Positions 1 to 6,576 are shown, numbered from the stretch's first letter. The stretch is 7,351 bases of DNA from Deltaproteobacteria bacterium (GCA_030605675.1 JAUWHV010000025.1:1-7351); one strand, 5' to 3'. Numbers and translations: made by a program. The notes: a model not told the origin generated them from the letters alone.

Positions 1-2
1 GG

Positions 3-590
3 GTAACCACGCGTGAGTTTGATGAGTTCAAACAAGGCCCCATCCTGGACCTCTGCGCGGGAACCATGCCCCTTTCGGCTGAAATTGTGAGGCAGATGGC
101 GCGCCCGGTGGTGGCAGTGGATTTCTGTTATGAGATGCTCCAGCATGGAGCGCTTCAATGGAAAAATGGCAAGAAGACGAAATATATAGTCCCCATATGC
201 GGTGACGGAGAGTACTTGCCACTCCATGACTTGAAATTCCAGGGGATAACAATAGCCTTTGGAGTCAGGAATCTCAGCCGGCCGGAACAGGGCCTCAGAG
301 AGATGCTAAGGGTGCTTAAAACAGGAGGGAAGCTTGCGATTCTCGAATTCTCGCGCCCGAAGAACCGCCTTTTTTCTCCGATATACAAGCTCTATCTACA
401 CAAGCTCCTCCCCTTTATGGCCGGCATCATCTCAGGCGACAAAGAGGCCTATCGCTATCTGGCAGATTCCATTCAGGGCTTCTATGAACCTGAGATCCTG
501 GCCGCAATGATGAGAGATGTGGGATTTCGAGAGGTTAAGCACAGACCTCTGACAATGGGTATTGTTACACTATATACAGGGCGAAAATAG
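3..590 (+). CDS. UbiE/MenG (COQ5) family C-methyltransferase, 5'-partial
   Basis: SAM-dependent C-methyltransferase of the UbiE/COQ5 family, which methylates demethylmenaquinone (MenG) or the benzoquinol ring of ubiquinone precursors at the cytoplasmic membrane face. The frame is open to the window edge. The first ATG (66) lies inside the SAM-binding motif I, ILDLCAGT, encoded just upstream at about 42-65, so it is not the start. 195 residues are visible against about 230-250 for the family, so roughly 40-50 N-terminal residues are outside. Seen after motif I: VVAVDFCYEML (motif II region), then TIAFGVRNL and RVLKTGGKLAILEFSRP, which closely match the second UbiE signature. The tail ends in VTLYTGRK. 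Motif I lacks the usual GTGD glycine (GTMP here), a modest deviation. No terminator hairpin follows; the next feature is a heptad repeat array. Family assignment is firm. MenG rather than UbiE is inference from the presumed anaerobic host, so I give no symbol. Confidence 0.9.
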   Translation, partial: VTTREFDEFKQGPILDLCAGTMPLSAEIVRQMARPVVAVDFCYEMLQHGALQWKNGKKTKYIVPICGDGEYLPLHDLKFQGITIAFGVRNLSRPEQGLREMLRVLKTGGKLAILEFSRPKNRLFSPIYKLYLHKLLPFMAGIISGDKEAYRYLADSIQGFYEPEILAAMMRDVGFREVKHRPLTMGIVTLYTGRK

Positions 591-600
591 CTTTAATAGT

Positions 601-692
601 GAAATTTGAAATTTGAAATTTGAAATTGGGGAAAATACAAAGATAAAGATTTAGATGCGTTACCTAATTTCTAATTTCTAATTTCTAATTTC
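601..692. repeat. Inverted pair of heptad tandem arrays (GAAATTT x4 / CTAATTT x4)
   Basis: The left array at 601-628 is GAAATTT three times and then GAAATTG. The right array at 664-691 is CTAATTT four times, followed by a degenerate unit CCAGTTT (692-698). Read on the other strand the right array is AAATTAG, so the arrays are inverted relative to each other. Bases 601-630 can pair with 663-692 as a 30-bp stem with a 32-base loop. It has T-T mismatches at 607/686, 614/679 and 621/672 and a G-T wobble at 628/665, that is, one imperfection per heptad. It sits between the methyltransferase and rnhA. There is no T-tract in the position expected of an intrinsic terminator, so that role is doubtful. 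Confidence 0.85.
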
Positions 693-744
693 CAGTTTCA
701 GCATCCGTATTTTTTTGAAAAAAGTGTAAACTGGTGAATGACTG

Positions 745-1221
745 ATGCCAATTATAGTCCATATATTCACTGATGGTGCCTGCTCCGGAAACCCTGGGCC
801 CGGTGGGTGGGGGGCGATTTTGCAGTATAACAAACACAAAAAGTGCATCAAGGGCTGGTCAAAAAATACCACAAACAACCGGATGGAACTCTTGGCAGCA
901 ATACGGGCCCTTGAGGCCCTTAAAAGGGCCTGTGATGTGATTATCACCACCGACTCCAAATACGTAAAACAGGGTATAACCGAATGGATAACTGCATGGA
1001 AGCGCAGAGAGTGGCAGACTACCGCCAAAAAGCCTGTTAAAAACAAGGATCTATGGCAGGCACTTGACTCTTTATGCCAATTTCACAGGGTACGTTGGGA
1101 ATGGACCAGGGGTCATGCCGGACACGAGGAAAACGAACTGGCTGATCAACTGGCCAGAGAAGCCATTTCCGAAGGCCAGGCAGGAGGTCTGGAAGAGGAC
1201 AAAACAGGCAGGATAAAGTAA
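745..1221 (+). CDS. rnhA: Ribonuclease HI
   Basis: Cytoplasmic endonuclease that cuts the RNA strand of RNA-DNA hybrids, removing primers and R-loops with two metal ions. At 158 residues it matches the usual length of about 155. All active-site residues are present at the classic E. coli numbering: D10 in IFTDGACSGNP, E48 in NNRMEL, D70 in TTDSKYV, H124 in TRGHAGH and D134 in NELAD. The basic, Trp-rich handle segment is present at about residues 80-100 (WKRREWQTTAKKPVKNKDLW). An in-frame TGA at 739-741 makes the ATG at 745 the first possible ATG start; the GGTG at 733-736 is only a weak ribosome binding site. The C-terminal 20 residues are a variable extension. The gene stands alone between a repeat-bearing gap and a 201-base gap, so it is probably transcribed separately. 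No anomaly is seen. Confidence 0.97.
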   Translation: MPIIVHIFTDGACSGNPGPGGWGAILQYNKHKKCIKGWSKNTTNNRMELLAAIRALEALKRACDVIITTDSKYVKQGITEWITAWKRREWQTTAKKPVKNKDLWQALDSLCQFHRVRWEWTRGHAGHEENELADQLAREAISEGQAGGLEEDKTGRIK

Positions 1222-1422
1222 CCGGTGTAATCTGCTTGCCCTGTGAAATGCGTAGCCTATTTCTCTGGGGCGAAATCTGTGGATTAAGCTTGCCTTTTTC
1301 AACTACGAGCAACACAGCCATCGGTACTTGGCAAAAACCACAAAGGATAGGGATGATGGTAAAATACTTTCCGTCAAGCAGATTTTGTAAAAGGCTCCAT
1401 AGAATAACAGGAGAGTAACATC

Positions 1423-1965
1423 ATGGAAGTTAAAATCGGATCATCTGTACTGGAGTTGATACAGGGGGATATCACACAGCAGGATACCGAGGCCATAGTA
1501 AATGCAGCCAATCGCACCCTTCTTGGAGGAGGTGGTGTGGATGGTGCAATTCACTGGGCAGCAGGCCCGGAGTTGCTTGCCGAGTGCCGGACCCTTGGAG
1601 GCTGCGAGACAGGAGATGCGGTGATTACCCGAGGCTATAAGCTCAAGGCCCAGTATGTGATCCATACGGTGGGACCTGTATATAAGGGACCGAATCCGAG
1701 CACAGAGCGCCTGCTTGAAAGCGCATATCGAAAAAGCCTGGAAGTCGCCCTGGCAAAGGGGATCCGTTCAATGGCCTTTCCCGCTATCAGCACAGGGGCC
1801 TATGGATATCCCCCGGGAGAGGCAGCTTCTGTGGCCCTTCGTACTGTTATTGGTTTTCTGCAGGCCCATCCTGAAATCAAGCTGGTTCGCTTTGTGCTGT
1901 TTAATCAGAGGGCCCTTGAAGCATTTGAAGAATCCCTTGGAAGGCTTAATCCGGCAGGATCATAA
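1423..1965 (+). CDS. MacroD-type macrodomain protein (O-acetyl-ADP-ribose deacetylase / ADP-ribosyl hydrolase)
   Basis: Single macrodomain covering almost all 180 residues. Members of the MacroD/YmdB class hydrolyse O-acetyl-ADP-ribose and remove mono-ADP-ribose from acidic residues in the cytoplasm. Seen: QGDIT (14-18), AIVNAANRTLLGGGGVDGAIH (24-44), YVIHTVGPVY (78-87) and PAISTGAYGYP (120-130), which forms the phosphate/ribose loop. N27, N30, D40 and H44 have the same spacing as the catalytic and binding residues of human MacroD1 (N171, N174, D184, H188), so activity is likely. The start is supported by AGGAG at 1409-1413, nine bases upstream. The stop is 14 bases before the radical SAM gene, which has its own GGGGA site, so the two probably form an operon. 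The class is firm; the physiological substrate is unknown. Confidence 0.95.
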   Translation: MEVKIGSSVLELIQGDITQQDTEAIVNAANRTLLGGGGVDGAIHWAAGPELLAECRTLGGCETGDAVITRGYKLKAQYVIHTVGPVYKGPNPSTERLLESAYRKSLEVALAKGIRSMAFPAISTGAYGYPPGEAASVALRTVIGFLQAHPEIKLVRFVLFNQRALEAFEESLGRLNPAGS

Positions 1966-1979
1966 AACCGGGGATTCAT

Positions 1980-3953
1980 ATGCAGGCCAGACTTCTTATT
2001 ATAAACTGCCCGGGGGCGAATTTTTTACATATTCCCATGGGGACCTTTGGGCTGTGTGATTTTCTGAACCAGAGAAAAATCCCGGCAAAAATACTCAACC
2101 TGGCCCTTTACGACAAGACAGATACGACCTCGCTCATCGACCATCATATTGAGCAATTTCGTCCCACGCATGTCGGTCTGATCTTGCACTGGCAGGAAAC
2201 CGCAGAAGAAGGAATCAGGGTAGCTCAGCACATCAAATCAAGGACTGACCCGGTCAAGATCATCTGCGGCGGTTTCACAGCCGGATATTTTGGAGAGGCG
2301 TTGCTCAGAAGATGGCCGTCTGTTGATTATGTTATAAAGGGCGATCCGGAAAGACCAATGGAACTTCTCCTGAAGGGTGCTGAGGAGCAGGAGATACCCA
2401 ATCTGATCTATAGAGACGGGACTGATATACGAGTCAATGAGGTCGCCTACTTCATAGATGAAGAAACCCTTTCCGGCATTTCCTTTTCCAAATTGAACTG
2501 CCTTTTTGACCACGATGTATACATAAAGGCCGTGGAAGAAATACTAGGATTCCCCGTTTTTATTGGGAGAGGTTGTGTCTTTAGCTGCGACTATTGTGGC
2601 GGAAGCCGTGAGTCCTTCAAACTCCACAGCGCACGGTCAAAACCGGTCTCAAGATCCATTGCGGCAATCATCACGGACCTTAAACGCCTGAAAGAATTCG
2701 CGAAAAAAATATACATCTGCTATGAGATCGACCAGGGTTACATAAAGGCCCTGTTCGATGCCATGAAAGAAGAAATAACGCTGATCAAGACATTCCGGTT
2801 AAACTACGGGGCCTGGCAATTGCTCGACAGGCAGTTCCTGGAATTATACAGAGACATCTTCATCATCGACAATCAAGACAAACCGCTCTTTGAGATATCC
2901 CCTGAGGTCTTCGATGACAGGAGCCGCGAAAAAATTAAACATCATAAGACCTATTCAATTGAGAAACTAAAAGAAAATTTGGGTCTTATCAATGACTGCC
3001 TGGACACCGGCATAAAGGTAAACATCTTTTTCAGCCGATACCACGACACTGCCCAGACATACGCCGCAATAAGGGATGAAATTTTTAGTATTTTCCGGCT
3101 AAAACATGATTTGTTTGTCAAAAAATATATAAACGCAAAGATATACTACGACCACTTATCCACAGATGTCGGAAGCCGTTACTGGGAAAGATATGTTGAG
3201 AAGCCGCATGACCCGGATACGCTCATCTCCTGGAAAAGAAGGCTCAGGGACCGGGAACAATACAGCTTTCCATCGGACAACCTATGTGTATTTATTCCGA
3301 AAGCCATATCGGAACAGGAGATATTCAGGTGTGAGTTATTGATATTCATGCTTAAGGCCTTGGAAAAGCAATCCAACGAACTCTTTCACATCCTGTTCGC
3401 GTGTCTTGATGAACTGGTTATCAGGGTGGTTGAAGAGGTGATCACAGACCAATACTCAAACAGGGCCGAAAATGTCTTTAAGTCCCTGGATCACTGTGAG
3501 CTGCTCCTTAATCTGAAAAAAACAATTATACAGCACCAGTCTATGCTCTCCAAAATTCCATTTATTGAGGACTTGACCAGACTCCAGGTCAAAAAGGCAC
3601 AGCATCAGTCTGGGCCCAGGCAGTCAGAGAGCTGTAATGGAAGCAAGCGCCCCGGGCTGAATCATGCCCTTATCTCCATCAACGATCATGATTACCTTGA
3701 TCTGCCGGGCTTCTTGGAACGTCTGCAAAAAGAAGGACCAAAGAACCTGATGCATGAAAAAACCGTGTCTGTCTTCCTTGCGGATGAAATCATGAGTATA
3801 TCTTATGAGACATATCGCGTGACGATTAAGGCGTTTGAAAGGGACTTGTCTTTAGACCAATACTATAAGCTGATGCGCAGAAAGGGAATCTTTGACGATT
3901 CATATCACAAGAAATTTCTGGCAAAAATGTTTCAAAGCGGAGTGCTGTATTGA
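1980..3953 (+). CDS. Radical SAM protein with N-terminal B12-binding-like domain, uncharacterised C-terminal region
   Basis: 657 residues. Residues 1-135 resemble the Rossmann-like cobalamin-binding domain of B12-dependent radical SAM enzymes: LLIINCP, a MGTFGLCDFL helix, VGLILHW, then KIICGGFTAGYFGEALL and VDYVIKGDPE. No DxHxxG base-off motif is seen, as is common in this class. The radical SAM core starts at about 192 with GRGCVFSCDYCGGS: C199, C203 and C206 form the CX3CX2C motif that binds the SAM-coordinating 4Fe-4S cluster. Strands such as IYICYEID and a FEISPE segment fit the TIM barrel. From about residue 400 to the end is a helical, charged region I do not recognise, with a polar linker near 537-560 and a conserved-looking tail. 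Such enzymes perform methylations or radical rearrangements; the substrate is not evident. GGGGA at 1970-1974 lies five bases before the ATG. Likely co-transcribed with the macrodomain gene. No precursor-peptide ORF is visible beside it. Confidence 0.88.
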   Translation: MQARLLIINCPGANFLHIPMGTFGLCDFLNQRKIPAKILNLALYDKTDTTSLIDHHIEQFRPTHVGLILHWQETAEEGIRVAQHIKSRTDPVKIICGGFTAGYFGEALLRRWPSVDYVIKGDPERPMELLLKGAEEQEIPNLIYRDGTDIRVNEVAYFIDEETLSGISFSKLNCLFDHDVYIKAVEEILGFPVFIGRGCVFSCDYCGGSRESFKLHSARSKPVSRSIAAIITDLKRLKEFAKKIYICYEIDQGYIKALFDAMKEEITLIKTFRLNYGAWQLLDRQFLELYRDIFIIDNQDKPLFEISPEVFDDRSREKIKHHKTYSIEKLKENLGLINDCLDTGIKVNIFFSRYHDTAQTYAAIRDEIFSIFRLKHDLFVKKYINAKIYYDHLSTDVGSRYWERYVEKPHDPDTLISWKRRLRDREQYSFPSDNLCVFIPKAISEQEIFRCELLIFMLKALEKQSNELFHILFACLDELVIRVVEEVITDQYSNRAENVFKSLDHCELLLNLKKTIIQHQSMLSKIPFIEDLTRLQVKKAQHQSGPRQSESCNGSKRPGLNHALISINDHDYLDLPGFLERLQKEGPKNLMHEKTVSVFLADEIMSISYETYRVTIKAFERDLSLDQYYKLMRRKGIFDDSYHKKFLAKMFQSGVLY

Positions 3954-3988
3954 ATTCCAATAATCTTTTTTCATGATGCGCAATCCAC

Positions 3989-4339
3989 TCACCCAAGAAT
4001 ATCAACGTGGTAATAACGATGTCCCGTCTTTATCCGGTAAGTCTCAAAGTCGTTTCGGTCAATCGTGAAAACGCACTTTGTCCTCAGTTTTTCGGCTGCG
4101 ACTATGAGCGAGGCATCGGCAAGGTCCATGGGGTGGTCAGCGTATTTCTCCATCAACTTAAAAGCACGGGTAACTGCCGAGTCATCCATAAAGAAGATAG
4201 AAAGCCCTCCTCTCAAGACAAAAACCCGCAGGTTGCCTGAGCCCGGACTGCCGGGGTTAAGCATGTGGAAGGCTTCAGTCAGAACGGGTACAGTGGTACA
4301 CAGAGATTCCCGGATACGTGTCCCGTGTCCGGGTTCGAA
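3989..4339 (-). pseudogene. 5'-truncated PIN-domain (VapC-like) ribonuclease
   Basis: C-terminal two thirds of a PIN-domain protein of the VapC toxin type, a metal-dependent RNase. From the first ATG (4264) 91 residues are readable, including the signature KYADHPMDLADASLIVAAEK with the acidic D47/D50, and VFTIDRNDFETYR with D69. Reading upstream of that ATG in the same frame continues clear PIN sequence: RIRESLCTTVPVLTEAFHML (4318 down to 4259), which includes the conserved Glu of LTEA. The frame then closes at a TGA (4342-4340) with no ATG, GTG or TTG between. About 30 N-terminal residues carrying the first catalytic Asp are therefore gone, and homology ends at a hairpin (4309-4333). With two of the four acidic positions outside any ATG-initiated product, it should be inactive. 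No antitoxin gene is adjacent. It could be called a short CDS from 4264, but the upstream homology argues for decay. Confidence 0.8.
4309..4333. repeat. 10-bp hairpin at the broken end of the PIN gene
   Basis: CCCGGATACG (4309-4318) pairs with CGTGTCCGGG (4324-4333) over ten positions, nine Watson-Crick and one T-G, with a five-base loop TGTCC. It lies exactly where recognisable PIN homology stops. The nearest T-runs (4357-4361, 4366-4370) are too far away for a normal terminator on the + strand. It overlaps GGTTCGAATC (4332-4341), which looks like a tRNA T-loop, but no tRNA can be folded around it. Confidence 0.7.
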
Positions 4340-4359
4340 TCACGACACACGTGATATTT

Positions 4360-4386
4360 TTGTTATTTTTGCACATAGCCGATAAT
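4360..4386 (+). promoter_or_regulatory. Possible sigma-70-like promoter for the pilin-like pair
   Basis: TTGTTA (4360-4365) and GATAAT (4381-4386) are separated by 15 bases in an A+T-rich stretch. The -10-like element overlaps the ATG at 4385, so this promoter would only make sense if translation begins at the later ATG (4466). Spacing is shorter than the optimal 17; this is a weak call. Confidence 0.2.
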
Positions 4387-4828
4387 GAAAAAAGGCTGGT
4401 GTCTTGCTCAATCGTGTAATCCGGATGTACCTGAAGTGCCCCAAAAGACCATATTGGATGGCTTAATGAAGACTGGTGGTGTAGGAATAAAGTTTCAATG
4501 GATCATATTGATTTTCTGCATTTTTATAATCGCTATACAGGTTCCTGCATTATTTTCTGTCTTTAAAAAAGAAAAAAATGTCGAATACGTGCCTTACACA
4601 TCAGATTTCAAGACCAACCAATGCATCGATAACCTCTGGTACATATCCAAGTTTCTCCAACAGGGAGAATTGCCCGACAAGGATATGGTTTGCCCGATGA
4701 CTGGAGAGTCCTATTTAGTGACCACTACTGAAGATGATGTTGTGGTGTGCTGTCCTAATCCCGAAAAGCATGGCTTCAAGAAAATTTGCATAAGTAAAAA
4801 AAATCCTATGCCCGAAGTTGTTAAATGA
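4385..4828 (+). CDS. Membrane-anchored Cys-rich pseudopilin-like protein
   Basis: 147 residues, not assigned to a named family. One hydrophobic segment at about 37-57 (FQWIILIFCIFIIAIQVPALF) is followed by KKEK, then an extracytoplasmic-type domain: C80-x2-NLWYI, VCPMTGESY (C103) and CCPNPEKHG (C122, C123), plus C135. The layout C-x2-NL-x2-I ... CPxxGxxY ... C-x-N-P-x2-H resembles the C-terminal domain of small type II secretion/type IV pseudopilins, where these cysteines pair. No class III prepilin cleavage motif is present, so it is more likely a fixed membrane protein (inference). The start is uncertain: the ATG at 4385 has no ribosome binding site and follows an in-frame TAG (4376-4378). 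The ATG at 4466 (M28) has GGATGG four bases upstream and would place the membrane segment near the N-terminus. Its stop overlaps the next gene's start (ATGA), implying translational coupling. It is visibly A+T-richer than its flanks. Confidence 0.7.
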   Translation: MKKGWCLAQSCNPDVPEVPQKTILDGLMKTGGVGIKFQWIILIFCIFIIAIQVPALFSVFKKEKNVEYVPYTSDFKTNQCIDNLWYISKFLQQGELPDKDMVCPMTGESYLVTTTEDDVVVCCPNPEKHGFKKICISKKNPMPEVVK

Positions 4829-5520
4829 AAATGTTTAGAAATAATCATTCCCGGGGCTTTACCCTGCTTGAGTTGATGGTGTCTGTTGCTATCATGGGTG
4901 CTTTGGCATCTGTAGCTATTCCCAGATATGCATCTTTTAAAGAAAGTGCCCGCGCGGTCAGTTGCATGGCTAGTGGGCATTTCCCTTGTTCGCCCCTTGC
5001 CCTGGCAGGTCCGACGTGTGTAAAAACATTTGGGGGAACAAATTACGTAAAAATTCCTGGTAGTGGGTTAGATTTGTCTAATGAGGGCACACTGGAGGCA
5101 TGGATCTATATCTATTCTTTTACTCCGTATGCCGGAATTATACATAAAGGGAATAGAAGAGATTGGAAAGATGAGGCGTATACTATGCAATTCTACCATA
5201 AGCAGAGAATATTAATTGCTATTTTCGGTGAGAGTGGTTATGTAGGCTTAGATTCAAAAACTGTTTTTGAAGCCCACAAATGCTATCATATCATTGCGAC
5301 ATGGAATGCAGATGGAATGCGTATTTACATCAACGGAAAGCTTGATAATAGTACAAGCAAAACTACTGTAGCAAGAAGTACCCCAGGTGACGTACAAATC
5401 GGTGCACAATTAGATGAGAATTATAGCAGCAAGTATAAGAATTTCCCTTTCGATGGAACCATCGGAGCCTCAATATTCGATAGGGCATTAACCCCTGAAG
5501 AGATTAAAGACTGTCATTAG
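4825..5520 (+). CDS. Type IV prepilin-like protein fused to a LamG/concanavalin-like domain
   Basis: 231 residues. The N-terminus MKMFRNNHSRG/FTLLELMVSV is a canonical class III prepilin signal: PilD-type peptidase cleavage after G11, F12 as the methylated first mature residue and E16 as mature Glu5, followed by the hydrophobic helix to about residue 33 (VAIPRY). The pilin helix then ends early, and after a Cys-containing linker (C47, C55, C65) residues 66-225 form a LamG/ConA-like beta-sandwich: NYVKIPGSG, GTLEAWIY, CYHIIATWNADGMRIYINGKL, and the closing IFDRALTPEEIKDC. LamG-like domains commonly bind carbohydrate or matrix, so a surface or pilus-tip adhesin is inferred. The usual pilin C-terminal sheet domain is absent. 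The start overlaps the upstream gene by ATGA; a second ATG at 4831 (M3) is also possible. The assembly machinery must be encoded elsewhere. Low G+C by eye suggests acquisition with its partner. Confidence 0.88.
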   Translation: MKMFRNNHSRGFTLLELMVSVAIMGALASVAIPRYASFKESARAVSCMASGHFPCSPLALAGPTCVKTFGGTNYVKIPGSGLDLSNEGTLEAWIYIYSFTPYAGIIHKGNRRDWKDEAYTMQFYHKQRILIAIFGESGYVGLDSKTVFEAHKCYHIIATWNADGMRIYINGKLDNSTSKTTVARSTPGDVQIGAQLDENYSSKYKNFPFDGTIGASIFDRALTPEEIKDCH

Positions 5521-5534
5521 GTAGTCATATACCT
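5519..5534. repeat. Small inverted repeat after the pilin-LamG stop
   Basis: AGGTA (5519-5523) and TACCT (5530-5534) form a 5-bp stem with a six-base loop, starting inside the TAG stop of the pilin-like gene. There is no T-tract after it, so terminator function is weakly supported. It lies between two convergent genes. Confidence 0.35.
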
Positions 5535-5542
5535 GTCTCCTT
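5526..5542 (-). promoter_or_regulatory. Orphan ribosome binding site plus ATG (M-T-T-stop)
   Basis: On the - strand AAGGAG (5542-5537) is followed after eight bases by ATG (5528-5526), an ideal arrangement. Only ACT and ACC follow before TAA at 5519-5517, inside the end of the opposite-strand pilin gene. It sits 17 bases past the stop of the aldo/keto reductase, on the same strand as that gene and the truncated PIN gene. It may be the severed 5' end of the PIN gene, or chance; three residues cannot decide this. Confidence 0.3.
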
Positions 5543-5545
5543 CTG

Positions 5546-6541
5546 TTAAGGTACGGAGGCCGGAGGAGCCATAAACTCAGGCCCGATGGGATCAATTACC
5601 GTCTCATTCAGTATTTCATCAATGGATTCCATGGACGAGTCGTCGAGTTCCCATCCCATAGTGTCTGAAACCGGATCAAGCTGATCCGGTCGCCTCGCTC
5701 CCCAAAGGGCAATGTTTACTCCCGGTCTGTCCAGCAGCCACCTTATAGCCAGGTGCATTACGCTTTTCCCAAAGTTTTTTCGGGCATATTCATCCAGCCG
5801 GGCAACAGCCTTAAGGTACTGATCATATCGGGGTTGCCTGAATTTAGGATCTATTTTTCGAAGATCATCTCCTTTAAACTTTGTCTCCTTTCGCATTCTG
5901 CCTGTAAGAAGACCCCGGCACAGTGGGCCATAGACAAGTGTAGTAATGTTGTTATCAATACAGTACGGGAGAATATCGTTCTCTATTTTCCGTTCGAACA
6001 AATTGTAAGGTGGCTGGCTGGTGTGAAGCACAGAAGACTTTTTGAAGGCATCCATCTGTTGCGGGGTATGGTTGCTTACTCCTATGGCCTTGATTTTTCC
6101 TTTTCTGTAGAGATCCTGCATGGTTTCGGCAGTTTCCTCAAAGGGCGTTGCAGGGTCCGGCCAGTGGATTTGATAGATATCAATATAGTCAGTCCGCAGC
6201 CTGTGAAGAGAGTCCTCGATCTCCCTGAGTATCTGTTGCCTGGAAGAATTCCTGACAACTCTCCCCTTATCATCCCACTCCAGCCCAGCCTTTGTGGCAA
6301 TTATTACCTGATCCCTTTTTCCGTATTCAGCCAGGGCCCTACCTACGAGCTCTTCTGATTTACCGAATCCATAGACCGGTGCTGTGTCGATAAGATTTAT
6401 ACCCAGATCCAGGGCAGTACGAATGGTGTTTACAGCCTGCTGTTCCTCAGTACCTCCCCACATCCAGCCTCCTATAGCCCATGTCCCAAGGGCAATACGT
6501 GAGGTCTCAATCTCAGTCCCGCTGATACGCACAAAATCCAT
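5546..6541 (-). CDS. Aldo/keto reductase, IolS-like
   Basis: NAD(P)H-dependent cytoplasmic oxidoreductase of the aldo/keto reductase superfamily that reduces aldehydes and ketones in a TIM barrel. At 331 residues it has the full family length. The catalytic tetrad is complete: D52 and Y57 in INLIDTAPVYGFGKSEE, K84 in IIATKAG and H126 in IYQIHWPD. IGVSNHTP (the usual IGVSNF-type motif), a PYNLFER segment and the cofactor-phosphate loop LWGARRPDQLD near the C-terminus are also present. The overall pattern (GTWAIGG, GKSEELVG, YGPLCRGLLTG) resembles B. subtilis IolS and the AKR11 group. Physiological substrate cannot be read from sequence. GGAGG at 6554-6550 lies eight bases before the ATG, a strong ribosome binding site. 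Upstream lies a 158-base gap with heptad repeats, so it is probably not tightly coupled to the lipoprotein gene. Confidence 0.95.
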   Translation of the reverse strand: MDFVRISGTEIETSRIALGTWAIGGWMWGGTEEQQAVNTIRTALDLGINLIDTAPVYGFGKSEELVGRALAEYGKRDQVIIATKAGLEWDDKGRVVRNSSRQQILREIEDSLHRLRTDYIDIYQIHWPDPATPFEETAETMQDLYRKGKIKAIGVSNHTPQQMDAFKKSSVLHTSQPPYNLFERKIENDILPYCIDNNITTLVYGPLCRGLLTGRMRKETKFKGDDLRKIDPKFRQPRYDQYLKAVARLDEYARKNFGKSVMHLAIRWLLDRPGVNIALWGARRPDQLDPVSDTMGWELDDSSMESIDEILNETVIDPIGPEFMAPPASVP

Positions 6542-6576
6542 AATTCTTTCCTCCCAACTCAGTTTCCACGAATTTT

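Noticed and set aside
703..726. T-run followed by A-run (TTTTTTTGAAAAAA) as a terminator before rnhA
   Set aside because: A pure A-T stem with no G+C and no loop is too weak, and it lies close to the rnhA start.
678..1046. 122-residue - strand ORF opposite rnhA
   Set aside because: Lies antisense to a fully conserved RNase HI gene; its sequence shows no domain.
1236..1418. 60-residue + strand ORF in the gap between rnhA and the macrodomain gene
   Set aside because: No recognisable motif, no ribosome binding site and unlikely composition; it overlaps the leader of the macrodomain gene.
1715..2059. 114-residue + strand ORF spanning the macrodomain/radical SAM junction
   Set aside because: Overlaps two well-supported genes in another frame and has no family features.
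4265..4345. tRNA gene suggested by GGTTCGAATC at 4332-4341
   Set aside because: The flanking bases do not form a proper five-base T stem, and no matching acceptor or anticodon arm is found upstream.
5753..6358. 201-residue + strand ORF opposite the aldo/keto reductase
   Set aside because: Antisense shadow of a gene with complete catalytic residues and a strong ribosome binding site.
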